From: Filimonas zeae
GTDB taxonomy: Bacteria; Bacteroidota; Bacteroidia; Chitinophagales; Chitinophagaceae
Assembly (NCBI RefSeq): GCF_014641615.1
Contig: NZ_BMIB01000003.1
Location: 930,001 to 994,000 of the forward strand
Reading direction: 5' to 3'
DNA: 64,000 nucleotides
The notes below the pieces were generated by a model. It was not told where the DNA came from. It saw only the letters and a program-made list of their open reading frames with translations, and ran no database searches. Every line of letters begins with the position of its first letter. Within the stretch, counting starts at the first letter, position 1. This document shows positions 27,058 to 36,289 of this stretch, piece by piece. Position numbers and translations under genes: made by a program.

Positions 27058-28623
27058 ATGAAAAAATTGAATCGATTGATAGCGTTGCTGCCAGCCATTT
27101 GTTTACTCAACACGGGCTGCGATAAAGACTTTGGTAAAATAAACACCAACCCCTACGGGTTAACCAGCACCAACCCGGCATTGCTTTTTACCAATGCACA
27201 GCGGCTTACCAGCCCCGGCTCGTGGGAGGGCGACCAGACCATTGTGCAGCAGTTTGTAAATGCGTACAACACCGGCGCTACCTCAGGCTTTAACCTGAAC
27301 GATGATAACAACACGTTCAACATTACCCGCTGGAACGACAACTACCCCGGCCCCATTAAAATGCTGGAGCAGGTAACGGCACTTACCAAAGGCGATGCTG
27401 CCCGCACCAACCTGGCAAACATGACCATTATATGGAAGAACTATATTTATATGACGCTGGTAGATACCTACGGCGATGTGCCTTACACCAAGGCAGGCCG
27501 GGCTTACCTGGAAGCCAACTTTTACCCGGAATACGATAAGGATGAAGTGATATATGAGGGCCTGTATACCAACATAAAAGCAGCCATTGCAGCACTGAAC
27601 CCCGCAGGTGAACTGGTGGGGGAAGATTTGCTGTATGGCAAAGCCGGCAGCACCGCCGCACAGGTAGATAAATGGAAAAGACTGGGTAACAGCTTGCTGC
27701 TGCGTATAGGTATGCGCTATTCTAAAATAGATCAGAACAAAGCCAAAAGCATTGTACAGGAAGCCTTTAACGCCGGGGTAATGCAAAGCAACAGCGATAA
27801 TGCACTGGTAACCTACACATCGGTGTATGTAAACGGCATTAACACCAACCCGCGTACGCTTAACCCCTATTTCTATTACATGGCCGAGCCGTTTATTAAC
27901 CGGCTGAAAGCCACGCACGATCCGCGGTTGAAATACATATCCGGTAAATATTCCGATCCCAACCAGGTACTCACCTTAACGCCCGACACCACTACCGCCA
28001 ATCAGTTTGGTTTTCCGGTGGGGTACGATCACTTAACCGTACCCAACTACCCCGGTTACCGCGGTACGCTGGGTACAGGGCAAAACTATTCCCAGCTTAA
28101 CTTCTCGGTACTGGGCAGTGCCACTGCGCCTAACTTTTTTGTAAGCTATGCACAAACCCAGCTGCTGCTGGCAGAGGCAGCATTCCGCGGCTGGCTAACC
28201 GGGTTGAACGGCGCATTAACGGCACGCCAGTATTACGAAGCAGGTGTTAAAGCCAATATGAACGATTATGAGCGCTACCCCAATACACCGGTACCGGCCG
28301 TACCCGCCACTATGCAGGATAACTACCTGGCGCAAACAGGCGTGGCGTATACCGATGCCAATGCACTGGAGCTGATTAACACGCAGTACTGGATAGCTTC
28401 TATCAGCAACGGTGCAGAAGGGTTTGCCAACTTCAGAAGAAGCGGTTACCCCACACTCAGCCCCAACCGGTACAATAACAACCTGCAGGGCGGCTTTGTA
28501 AGGCGTTACCCTTACCCCAACGATGAATCAGCTAAAAACCCCACCAACTACCTGAATGCAGTAACAAGCATGGGTGGAAAGGATGATTTGCTTACCCGTA
28601 TATTCTGGGATCAGAACCCATAA
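27058..28623 (+). CDS. SusD-like_2 family lipoprotein, 521 aa
   Basis: The signal ends at a lipobox cysteine (LLNTGC, about residue 21). The body matches the SusD-like_2 subgroup rather than classical SusD: INTNPYGLTSTNPALLFTNAQ near the start, then MTLVDTYGDVPYTKAG (about 130-145) and AQTQLLLAEAAFRGW (about 365-380). It is the surface partner of the upstream SusC. A strong terminator at 28671-28700 ends the unit. Confidence 0.92.
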   Translation: MKKLNRLIALLPAICLLNTGCDKDFGKINTNPYGLTSTNPALLFTNAQRLTSPGSWEGDQTIVQQFVNAYNTGATSGFNLNDDNNTFNITRWNDNYPGPIKMLEQVTALTKGDAARTNLANMTIIWKNYIYMTLVDTYGDVPYTKAGRAYLEANFYPEYDKDEVIYEGLYTNIKAAIAALNPAGELVGEDLLYGKAGSTAAQVDKWKRLGNSLLLRIGMRYSKIDQNKAKSIVQEAFNAGVMQSNSDNALVTYTSVYVNGINTNPRTLNPYFYYMAEPFINRLKATHDPRLKYISGKYSDPNQVLTLTPDTTTANQFGFPVGYDHLTVPNYPGYRGTLGTGQNYSQLNFSVLGSATAPNFFVSYAQTQLLLAEAAFRGWLTGLNGALTARQYYEAGVKANMNDYERYPNTPVPAVPATMQDNYLAQTGVAYTDANALELINTQYWIASISNGAEGFANFRRSGYPTLSPNRYNNNLQGGFVRRYPYPNDESAKNPTNYLNAVTSMGGKDDLLTRIFWDQNP

Positions 28624-28670
28624 ATTGTTGTGAAAGAACCCTGCCAGAGGTGACAGGGTGGATTGTAGAT

Positions 28671-28700
28671 AAGGCCGTATCTTTTGATGCGGCCTTTTTT
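28671..28700. terminator. Convergent terminator
   Basis: An 11-bp stem with one G-T pair (28671-28681 with 28686-28696) and a TTTT loop ends in a T run to 28700. It lies between the SusD-like gene and the convergent dehydratase gene. Confidence 0.8.
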
Positions 28701-28707
28701 AATGATC

Positions 28708-29988
28708 TTATTCAAAAAACGGCACACCCGGCACGGCGTACTTCTTCATCGCAGCTTCGTTAATATCCACCCCTATGCCCGGCTTTTCGCTCAGGGTAAT
28801 AAAGCTGTCCTTCACCCATTCGCCATCATAATGCACAATCTCTTTAAACATGGGGTCAGTATGAAAATAACTCTGCCATTCCAGTATCAGAAAATTAGGC
28901 ACCGAAGCACATACGTGGCAGGAAGCCATACAGCCCAGGAAAGATGCTACCATGTGCGGCGCAAACGGCGTATAATACAGGTTAGCCAGGTTGGCAATAC
29001 GCTGCCCCTCTCCAAGTCCCCCGCATTTCTGCAGGTCGGGCATTACAATATCTACCCCGCCTATTTCCAGCAGGCGGCGAAAGCCGTGGGCCAGGTACAG
29101 GTTTTCTCCGGCGGCAATGGGGGTGCTGGTAGCTTCGGTTATCAGTTTATAGGCTTCTATGTTTTCCGCAGGTATGGGCTCTTCCAGCCATAACAGGTTT
29201 AGCGGTTCCAGCCGTTTGCTTATGGCCTGCCCGGTTACGGCATCGTAGCGGCCGTGCATATCTACCAGTATATCTGTTTTGGGGCCTACGGCTTCGCGTA
29301 CGGCGGCTATCTGCTCATACATGCGCTGCAGTTCGCCGGGGCTGGCCGTCCAGTTATACATATCGTATTTGTTGGGGTCGTTAAACTGATCCAGATCAAA
29401 CTTAATGGCGTTAAAGCCCATGCCCTTGGCTTTCATAGCTGCCTCTGCAAAATCTTTGGGCTGCGGCAGGTTGCGCTGGTACAGGGCCGTATCGCAGTAC
29501 ACCCGTATTTTATCACGAAACTTACCGCCCAGCAGCTGGTACACGGGTACGTTCAGGGCCTTGCCTGCCAAATCCCACAGCGCTGTTTCTATGGCACTGA
29601 GTACGGCCACATACATGCCCGCCTGTGCGCCCTGGAAAAAGCCCTGGCGGCGTATGTTCTCAAACAGGCGGTATACATTCAGGGGGTTCTGGTTCTTTAA
29701 CCGCAGGCCAAAGTTCTTTACCAGGTGGTAGGTGCCGGGCACCGCATCCACCCCTTCGCCGCAACCCCATATATCCTGGTTGGTGTAAATTTTTACAAAC
29801 AGGCTGCCTTTAATATAACCGCATTTTACCTCGGTAATTTTTAAATCGGAGGGCGATGAGTTTTTAGGTGCTTCACCAATGGCTTTTTCATAGCTGGCGC
29901 CAAAGCCCGCGAGAGATGCCAGCGGCGCCATAGCTGTGGCCAGTGCGGCTTTGGAAAGAAAGGATCTTCTTGAGTGATGATTGTTCAT
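28708..29988 (-). CDS. Tat-exported enolase-superfamily sugar-acid dehydratase, 426 aa
   Basis: This is a mandelate racemase/muconate lactonising enzyme-type dehydratase, probably acting on an aldonate such as galactonate, gluconate or a pentonate. Metal ligands are D243 (VDMHGR), E269 (LWLEEP) and E295 (AAGENL), with catalytic H245 and H345 (FAPHM). The spacings of 26, 26 and 50 residues are those I recall for D-galactonate dehydratase. The first 30 residues form a twin-arginine signal (SRRSFLSKAALATAMAPLA), so the enzyme is probably exported folded to the periplasm, unlike the usual cytoplasmic family members. It is the last gene of the minus-strand operon, 29 nt after the RraA-like gene. 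Confidence 0.88.
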   Translation of the reverse strand: MNNHHSRRSFLSKAALATAMAPLASLAGFGASYEKAIGEAPKNSSPSDLKITEVKCGYIKGSLFVKIYTNQDIWGCGEGVDAVPGTYHLVKNFGLRLKNQNPLNVYRLFENIRRQGFFQGAQAGMYVAVLSAIETALWDLAGKALNVPVYQLLGGKFRDKIRVYCDTALYQRNLPQPKDFAEAAMKAKGMGFNAIKFDLDQFNDPNKYDMYNWTASPGELQRMYEQIAAVREAVGPKTDILVDMHGRYDAVTGQAISKRLEPLNLLWLEEPIPAENIEAYKLITEATSTPIAAGENLYLAHGFRRLLEIGGVDIVMPDLQKCGGLGEGQRIANLANLYYTPFAPHMVASFLGCMASCHVCASVPNFLILEWQSYFHTDPMFKEIVHYDGEWVKDSFITLSEKPGIGVDINEAAMKKYAVPGVPFFE

Positions 29989-30017
29989 ATATGCAAGTTT
30001 TTAAGTGTAGAATGGTG

Positions 30018-30962
30018 TTACCAGGTACGGTCTTTCAGAAACTGCTGTATGGTGGCTTTGGGCACGGGCAGCTCGCTGATGTGGTCGTTTATCCAGCGGC
30101 TGAAATCCTTTTCAATCTCATCTGTCCACCGCGTATCAATCTGCCCTGCCGTGTACTTCCCTTCCCGCAGGCGCTCGTGGCCAAACATGTCGCGCAGGCG
30201 TACTATCTCACTGGTGGTGCATACTTTCTCCGCCAGGTGCGGCGGCACAAACACCACCACGCCCAGCTTGCCCAGCACCACATCACCCGGCATTACGGTT
30301 ACGGTGCGAATACGCGTGGGGCGGTTAATGGCGGTAATCATGGTGTTCAGATCGCCCGGCGGGTTGTGGTACGATGGGTCGTAACTGGTGTAAAAAGCCG
30401 TAAAGCCGGGTATCTCCTTCAGCCCTTCTATATCCCGCAGGGCACCATCGTATACAATACCATTACCGCTGCGGGCAAAAATGGCGTTGCCTACATTATC
30501 GCCAATGGTAGGCCCGTTGCGGTGTGCGCCAAACTGATCGGCCACGTATACATCGCCCTTCACCAGCAGGTCTACCGGCCAGGTGTTCTGCCCGCGTTTG
30601 CCCTGCTGTTTGCCTAGGCTGTCAATGGCCTTCCATACATCCGGCCGTGCAGGCATAAACGTGGCGGTAACGGCGCGGCCTACCAGCACACTATCCGGCT
30701 GCAGCACCTGCCAAGTTTCCGCTACCTGGTAGCCGTAACCGGCATTCTTCATTACGGCCCAGGCTTCTTCCACACTTACCTGCTTCATCCGTTGCAGCAG
30801 CGTGTCTGATACGCGGGGGCGGCCATCTGCAAAGCGCGCGCCCTTCCATTCCGGTGTTAAGGCTATTAATTCATTACGGCTTATCTGCACCTCCTGTGCA
30901 GCAGCGCGGTAGCTGCTAACCGTTATAGCCAGCACGGTTATCCGCAGTAGCAATTGGTTCAT
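30018..30962 (-). CDS. Exported RraA-like protein, 314 aa
   Basis: This belongs to the RraA / HMG-CHA aldolase-like family, with the core at about 120-290 including DQFGAHRNGPTIGDNVGNA and the metal/substrate motif YDGALRD. Some family members are oxaloacetate decarboxylases or aldolases of keto acids, so a role in breaking down the product of the neighbouring dehydratase is plausible but unproven. The start at 30962 yields a Sec signal peptide (1-23, YRAAAQ) and overlaps the transporter gene by 47 nt. A longer frame to 31052 has no signal and lies wholly in the transporter gene. Periplasmic location would match the Tat-exported dehydratase. Confidence 0.8.
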   Translation of the reverse strand: MNQLLLRITVLAITVSSYRAAAQEVQISRNELIALTPEWKGARFADGRPRVSDTLLQRMKQVSVEEAWAVMKNAGYGYQVAETWQVLQPDSVLVGRAVTATFMPARPDVWKAIDSLGKQQGKRGQNTWPVDLLVKGDVYVADQFGAHRNGPTIGDNVGNAIFARSGNGIVYDGALRDIEGLKEIPGFTAFYTSYDPSYHNPPGDLNTMITAINRPTRIRTVTVMPGDVVLGKLGVVVFVPPHLAEKVCTTSEIVRLRDMFGHERLREGKYTAGQIDTRWTDEIEKDFSRWINDHISELPVPKATIQQFLKDRTW

Positions 30963-32085
30963 AGTGGGTATTGTTATCTGGTGAATGATCGGTATGTGCT
31001 TCTTCGGGCAGGCGGTAATGCCACCAGCTGGCCAGTGCCGAGCCGGTAACATTCATCATAGAGCTGAATATGGCAGGCGCCAGCCCCACGGTAGCCATCT
31101 TGCCCATGCTCAAAGCCAGGCCGCTGGCCAGTCCCCCGTTCTGCATGCCTACTTCAATGGAAATGGTGCGGCAATCCCGTTCCGGAAAGCCCAGCAGGCG
31201 CGATAGCCAGTAGCCTATAAAAAAGCCGCCCGCGTTGTGCATAAACACCGCCAGCAACAGCAGCGCGCCTACCTGCAACAGGTGATCGCGCCCCGCGGCA
31301 ATGAATATGATAATGATAAACATGATGCCCGCCATAGATACAAAAGGCATGGCTTTATCCAGCCACGGAAAGCGGCCATAGAGAAAGTAGTTAAACAGCA
31401 AACCCGCTGCAATGGGCAGCAGTACAATCTTCGCAATATCCCACAGCATGGCCCAGAAATGCACTTCAATATAAGTGCCGCCCAGCAGCTTCATCAGCAG
31501 CGGCGTTAACACCGGCGCCAGCAGGGTTGATAACGCGGTAACGCATACACTCAGCGCCAGGTTGGCTTTGGCCAGGTAAGCCATTACATTGGAGGCCAGT
31601 CCGCTGGGCGAGCAGCCAATGAGTATAATACCTGCTGCCACCTCGCCGGGAAAGTTAAAGAGATGCGCAATACCAAAGCCCAGAAAGGGCATAATGGTAA
31701 AATGCCCCACCATGCCCACCATTACTTTTTTAGGGCTTTTCATTACCTCCGAAAAATCGTTCATACTTAACTCCGTACCCATGCCAAACATAATCAGTTG
31801 CAACAGCGGTATGGTAAGGCCCGATAAGCGAAAGCTACCCACGTACACAAAATACTGCGGGTAATACAGCGCCATGCACACGGCGGCCAGTATGGTAATG
31901 GTGTACGAGAACCCCCGCAGCAACCGGTGGCCCCTTACGGCTACAGCGGTACTTAATAAACACAGCACCAGGCACCAGCCTGCTGTTGAATGTAAGCCAC
32001 GAAGGGTAAGGAACAGGTACAGGCAGGCACAGGCGATAGCCATCACCAACCCGCCCTTGTAAAGCGGTTTGTTGTTCAATAACAT
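30916..32085 (-). CDS. SBF/BASS-family (bile acid:sodium symporter-like) transporter, 389 aa
   Basis: This is a multi-span inner-membrane protein with about ten hydrophobic segments. Family signatures include GMGTELSMNDF, GCSPSGLASNVMAYLAK (about 150-165) and EVGMQNGGLASGLAL (about 310-325). BASS proteins are sodium-coupled carriers of organic anions, including bile acids and keto acids such as pyruvate. In this operon it may take up the keto-sugar acid made by the exported dehydratase; that is inference. The C-terminal 30 residues are hydrophilic and overlap the start of the RraA-like gene. Confidence 0.88.
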   Translation of the reverse strand: MLLNNKPLYKGGLVMAIACACLYLFLTLRGLHSTAGWCLVLCLLSTAVAVRGHRLLRGFSYTITILAAVCMALYYPQYFVYVGSFRLSGLTIPLLQLIMFGMGTELSMNDFSEVMKSPKKVMVGMVGHFTIMPFLGFGIAHLFNFPGEVAAGIILIGCSPSGLASNVMAYLAKANLALSVCVTALSTLLAPVLTPLLMKLLGGTYIEVHFWAMLWDIAKIVLLPIAAGLLFNYFLYGRFPWLDKAMPFVSMAGIMFIIIIFIAAGRDHLLQVGALLLLAVFMHNAGGFFIGYWLSRLLGFPERDCRTISIEVGMQNGGLASGLALSMGKMATVGLAPAIFSSMMNVTGSALASWWHYRLPEEAHTDHSPDNNTHYEPIATADNRAGYNG

Positions 32086-32128
32086 AACAATGGTTTTATA
32101 ACAGGAAGCGAAAGGTGGCTTTCAGCGG

Positions 32129-33655
32129 TTATGGCGTTCGGTTAGCCTGCAGTTCTGCAATGCGCGCAAACTCATCGCTTAGTTTATAGCTCAGCCTTTC
32201 AAAAATATCATAATACTTCATATAGGTTTGGTGGTGCTGTTCCTGCGGCAGGTAGGTTTTATCTGGCTCTACCTGCGCCGCTGCTTCATCCAGCGTTCGG
32301 AAGATGCCCATTTCTGTAGCCGCCAGCAAAAAAGCACCCACGCTAACACTGTTGCTGTGCTTGGTTACATATACCGGCACATTGTACATATCTGCAATCA
32401 TCTGCGAGCAAAACGGTATAGTGGCAAAGCTGCCGTTTACGCTCAGCCCTTTAATATCCCGGTGTTCCATCAGCAGACGGCCAATGCTGTATATCTCATA
32501 CAAAATACCTTCAATAGTAGCCCGTATAAAATGTTGTTTTTCGTGTTTAATGTGTATGCCAAAAAAGCTGCCCCGTGCATCGGGGTTCCATATAGGCGCA
32601 CGCTCCCCCAGCAGGTAAGGCAAAAACAACAGTCCCTCCGAGCCCGGTGGTACTTTGGTGGCTTCTTCCAGCAGGGTGTTCAGGCAGGTATCCATATCAT
32701 ACGCCCCGGTGCTGTCGCCAAACTGTTTTACAAACCATTCAAATATGCCGCTGCCGCTGTTGCTGGGGCCACCGCTGATAAAACAGTTATCGGTAAGCAG
32801 GTAGTTAAACACCCGCTTCTTTTCATCCTGCAATATGTGGTTGCCCGCTATGCGTACGGCACTGCTGTCTTCAATGGTAATGGTAGCCTTATCACTGTTC
32901 CAGATGCCTGCCCCCAGCGTGGCCATACAGCCATCGCTGCTGCCTACCAGTATGCGTGTATCATCCGTAAGGCCCAGTGAATTCTGATAGGCTTTTTTCA
33001 GGTTACCCGCACCCGCAAACACACTCACCAGCTGCGGCAGCTGCTCCCGGCTAATGCCTGCGTATTGCAGCGCATCGGCCGCCCAGTCTGCCGTATGTAT
33101 ATCCATCATACCCGTGGCGCAGGCCAGGCTGTAATCAATCAGGTAGGCACCGGTAAGCTGGTATATCACGTACGACTTTACCGATAAAAACTTACCCGCC
33201 TGCTGAAACTTCTGCGGATCGTTATGGCGCAGCCAGGCAATTTTTAACAGCGGGCTCATCGGGTGCAAAGGCGTACCCGTGCTGGCATACATAGTATCGG
33301 CCAGTGGCGAGGCGTTAATTTCCCGCGCCTCCTTTTTAGCGCGGTTATCGGCCCAGGTAAAGGCGTTGCCCAGCGGCACCCCGTTTTTATCTACCACCAG
33401 CAGGCTGTGCATGCTGGAACTGAAACAGATAGAAGCCACAGTATATTTACGCGCATGTATAATTTCATTCATCAGGTTCTTCAGCACATACAGCATGGTA
33501 ATAAATATCTGCTCCGGATCCTGCTCGCTGTAATCGGTTTGCGAATAGAACGTGGGGTAAAATCCTTTCATACTGCCTATTACTGCACCGTTCAGGTCAA
33601 ACGCAAAAATGCGTACCGCATTTGTGCCCAGCTCTATGGTAATAATGCACTTCAT
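32129..33655 (-). CDS. FGGY-family carbohydrate kinase, gluconokinase-like, 508 aa
   Basis: This is an ATP-dependent sugar or sugar-acid kinase. The N-terminal actin-like half starts IELGTNAVRIFAFDLNG (phosphate loop) and has SSSMHSLLVVDKNG and TWADNRA, which resemble Gram-positive gluconokinase GntK more than xylulokinase. The C-terminal half carries GSSDGCMATLGAG and FLPYLLGERAPIWN. The length is typical. It follows the AraC gene by 9 nt and precedes the transporter, so it is part of the sugar-acid operon. Gluconate is the likeliest substrate but a pentulose cannot be excluded. Confidence 0.85.
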   Translation of the reverse strand: MKCIITIELGTNAVRIFAFDLNGAVIGSMKGFYPTFYSQTDYSEQDPEQIFITMLYVLKNLMNEIIHARKYTVASICFSSSMHSLLVVDKNGVPLGNAFTWADNRAKKEAREINASPLADTMYASTGTPLHPMSPLLKIAWLRHNDPQKFQQAGKFLSVKSYVIYQLTGAYLIDYSLACATGMMDIHTADWAADALQYAGISREQLPQLVSVFAGAGNLKKAYQNSLGLTDDTRILVGSSDGCMATLGAGIWNSDKATITIEDSSAVRIAGNHILQDEKKRVFNYLLTDNCFISGGPSNSGSGIFEWFVKQFGDSTGAYDMDTCLNTLLEEATKVPPGSEGLLFLPYLLGERAPIWNPDARGSFFGIHIKHEKQHFIRATIEGILYEIYSIGRLLMEHRDIKGLSVNGSFATIPFCSQMIADMYNVPVYVTKHSNSVSVGAFLLAATEMGIFRTLDEAAAQVEPDKTYLPQEQHHQTYMKYYDIFERLSYKLSDEFARIAELQANRTP

Positions 33656-33664
33656 ATCTGTTAT

Positions 33665-34552
33665 TTACTCGGTATAGGTATTGTTTTTTCTAAACTCGCC
33701 CGGTGTGTAACCGGTTAGTTTTTTAAAAGTGGTACTGAAATGCTGGCTGGAGTAAAAACCCGTGTCCAGCGCAATATCCGTAATGCTTACCTCCCTGCGT
33801 TTCAGCAGTCGCGTAGCTTCCGAAATGCGGATATTAATGAGGTAGTTAATGGGTGTAAAACCCGTAAAGCCTTTTACCTTTTCGGTAAATAAGGTGGTGC
33901 CCATGCCGGCAATGGCCGCCATTTCTTCCACCGTCCACTGGTGCGATAAATCTTTCCGCAGCGCATCTTCCAGTTTCATAAATATGCTGCTGAAATCGCG
34001 CGCAGGCAGGCATTGCCGCGTCAGCTGCCGGGTAACGGCCACAATCAGTTCATCTATCAGCTGGTTTACGCGGGTAACATAAGCCAGCTCCAGGTGGTGT
34101 ATTTCGTAAAACAGGCAGCTGAGTATACGCCCCGCCTCGCTCATACGGCTTAGCACGGCTGTACTTTTCAGGTGCAGCAGCTTGCCAACGGCAGCACACT
34201 CTGTAGCACTAAGTCCGCTCCAGGCACCGGGCTGCAGCTCACCCTGTTTCAGCTGGGGTATATTCAGCTGCAGGCACCAGATACAACCCAACTCCAGTAT
34301 ACCCTTATCGTTGCCAATAGTATCACCGGGCAGTACCAGTACGGTATCGCCGGGAAACAGGAAATAATGCTTACCATTTACAAACCATTCAAACTTTCCC
34401 TCCTGTATATAATAAATGCACAGGCCACTGGCTACCTGTTGCGGAAAAGACTGCAGTTGTATGGCGGTGTTCTTTTTGGCATATATCTCCAGAATGTGCG
34501 GAAAAGCATCTAACCTGCCGGCAGCGCCCTGCTGGTAGTGAAACTGATACAT
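33665..34552 (-). CDS. AraC-family transcriptional regulator, 295 aa
   Basis: The N-terminal cupin-like sensor domain (about 25-150, FVNGKHYFLFPGDTVLVLPGDTIG) leads to two HTH motifs at about 195-290 (EEMAAIAGMGTTLFTEKVKGFTGFTPINYL; ITDIALDTGFYSSQHFSTTFKKLTGYTPGEFRK). It is the first gene of the minus operon and is transcribed divergently from the pentonate operon, so it probably controls both sides from the 34553-34693 region in response to a sugar acid. Confidence 0.92.
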   Translation of the reverse strand: MYQFHYQQGAAGRLDAFPHILEIYAKKNTAIQLQSFPQQVASGLCIYYIQEGKFEWFVNGKHYFLFPGDTVLVLPGDTIGNDKGILELGCIWCLQLNIPQLKQGELQPGAWSGLSATECAAVGKLLHLKSTAVLSRMSEAGRILSCLFYEIHHLELAYVTRVNQLIDELIVAVTRQLTRQCLPARDFSSIFMKLEDALRKDLSHQWTVEEMAAIAGMGTTLFTEKVKGFTGFTPINYLINIRISEATRLLKRREVSITDIALDTGFYSSQHFSTTFKKLTGYTPGEFRKNNTYTE

Positions 34553-34631
34553 CTGGCAGCAATTTTATTACCACCTAAAGAAAGTCAAAAATTATTAACT
34601 CACTGTATAAAATGCTACACCGGTTTTTTTT

Positions 34632-34686
34632 GGTAGTTTCAGGCAAGGGATGTTAATACCTTGCTCCGGGTAACAGTTAAACTACC
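34632..34686 (+). promoter_or_regulatory. Nested inverted repeats before the pentonate operon
   Basis: Outer arms GGTAGTTT (34632-34639) and AAACTACC (34679-34686) enclose inner arms GCAAGG (34643-34648) and CCTTGC (34659-34664), all perfectly complementary. The structure ends 7 nt before the start at 34694. It could be a bipartite operator for the divergent AraC regulator or an RNA hairpin in the leader. Confidence 0.5.
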
Positions 34687-34693
34687 TTACAAG

Positions 34694-36277
34694 ATGCGGT
34701 TAGAAAAACACATAATCGGCTACGAAGAATCAGGAGACAGTAAAGATGTATTTTATTCTATTAACCCTTCGGGAAAAGAAAGCAATGCCGTAAGCTTTGC
34801 CAAAGCCACGGCAGAAGAAGTAAACCATGCCGCGGTAAAAGCCACCGCCGCCTTTGCCGTGTACCGCAAACTACCGCCCGCCCGCAAAGCCGCTTTTCTG
34901 GAAGCCATAGCCACCGAGCTGGAAAACTGCGGCGATGAACTCATCACTACCTGCATGCAGGAAACCGCTTTACCCCGCGCCCGCCTGGAAGGCGAACGGG
35001 CCCGTACCACCGGCCAGCTGCGTATGTTTGCTGCACTGGTGGCAGAAGGCTCGTGGGTAGATGCGCGTATTGAAACCGCCCTGCCGGATAGAAAGCCCCT
35101 GCCCAAACCAGACCTCCGTTACATCAACATACCGCTGGGCCCTGTAGCCGTATTCGGCGCAGGCAATTTTCCCCTTGCGTTTTCAGTAGCCGGTGGCGAT
35201 ACCGCTTCGGCACTCGCTGCCGGTTGTACCGTTATTGTAAAAGCACATCCCGCCCACCCCGCCACTTCTGCCCTGGCAGGCAAAGCCCTGCAACGCGCGG
35301 CGCAAAGCACGGGCATGCCCGATGGGGTGTTCTCCCTGTTGTACGATAGTGGTATTACCACCGGTGAGCAGCTGGTAACGCACCCGCTGGTAAAAGCCGT
35401 AGCCTTTACCGGATCGTTCAAAGGCGGCAAAGCCATTTACGATAAAGCCGTTCAGCGGCCGGAGCCGATACCCGTATTTGCGGAAATGGGCAGCACCAAC
35501 CCCGTGTTTGTATTGCCCGCCGCCGCACAGCAAAAAGGCGCTGCTATTGCAGAGGCCTACAGCGCTTCGGTAGCCATGGGTGTAGGGCAGTTTTGTACCA
35601 GCCCCGGTATGCTGCTGTATCCGCAGCAGGCGGCAGATTTTAACGGGCAGCTCAGTAATGCCTTCTCCAATATCACCGGCGGCGTTATGCTGGCCGCATA
35701 TATGTATAACGCTTACCAGGCAGGTGTGCAGGAACGGCTGGCGCTGGAGGCCGTAAGCACCCTGGCCAATGGCAAACTGCCACAGGGTACAGATAGTAAT
35801 GTAGCCACGCCGGTACTGCTTACCACTACCAGCCACCAATTCACCACCCAGCCCCTGCTGCGGGAGGAAGTTTTTGGCCCCGCCTCTATAGCAGTACCCG
35901 TAACCACGCGGGAGGAAATGCTGGCCCTGGCCGCCTCCCTGCCCGGCCAGTTAACCGTAACCGTACACGGCACGGCAGAAGAACTGCCGGAATGGGCAGC
36001 ACTGATAGATATACTGGAACAGAAAGCAGGCCGGGTGGTGATCAACGGTTTCCCCACCGGTGTGGAAGTAAACAGCGCCATGGTGCATGGCGGCCCCTTC
36101 CCTGCCACAACCAACAGCAGCAGCACCTCCGTAGGTACCGCCGCTATATACCGCTTTGTGCGGCCCGTATGTTACCAGAACATGCCCGATGCCCTGTTGC
36201 CTGCAGCACTACAGGAAGGCAACCCCCTGAATATTACCCGCATGGTCAACGGCCGCAGGGCCTTTACCCAACAATAA
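34694..36277 (+). CDS. Aldehyde dehydrogenase, probable 2-oxoglutarate semialdehyde dehydrogenase, 527 aa
   Basis: This is an NAD(P)-dependent aldehyde dehydrogenase. Catalytic C301 is in GVGQFCTSPGM and general base E264 in FAEMGSTNP; the nucleotide-binding GSF motif is in AFTGSFKGGKAI. The sequence style (NPSGKESNAVSFAKATAEEV, FGAGNFPLAFSVAGGDTASALAAGC) matches the 2-oxoglutarate semialdehyde dehydrogenase group that ends oxidative pentose and hexarate pathways. I use the ATG at 34694; a TTG at 34661 is less likely and would run through the inverted repeats. It is the first gene of the plus operon, 12 nt before the dehydratase. Confidence 0.9.
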   Translation: MRLEKHIIGYEESGDSKDVFYSINPSGKESNAVSFAKATAEEVNHAAVKATAAFAVYRKLPPARKAAFLEAIATELENCGDELITTCMQETALPRARLEGERARTTGQLRMFAALVAEGSWVDARIETALPDRKPLPKPDLRYINIPLGPVAVFGAGNFPLAFSVAGGDTASALAAGCTVIVKAHPAHPATSALAGKALQRAAQSTGMPDGVFSLLYDSGITTGEQLVTHPLVKAVAFTGSFKGGKAIYDKAVQRPEPIPVFAEMGSTNPVFVLPAAAQQKGAAIAEAYSASVAMGVGQFCTSPGMLLYPQQAADFNGQLSNAFSNITGGVMLAAYMYNAYQAGVQERLALEAVSTLANGKLPQGTDSNVATPVLLTTTSHQFTTQPLLREEVFGPASIAVPVTTREEMLALAASLPGQLTVTVHGTAEELPEWAALIDILEQKAGRVVINGFPTGVEVNSAMVHGGPFPATTNSSSTSVGTAAIYRFVRPVCYQNMPDALLPAALQEGNPLNITRMVNGRRAFTQQ

Positions 36278-36289
36278 TTTGTAAACAAG

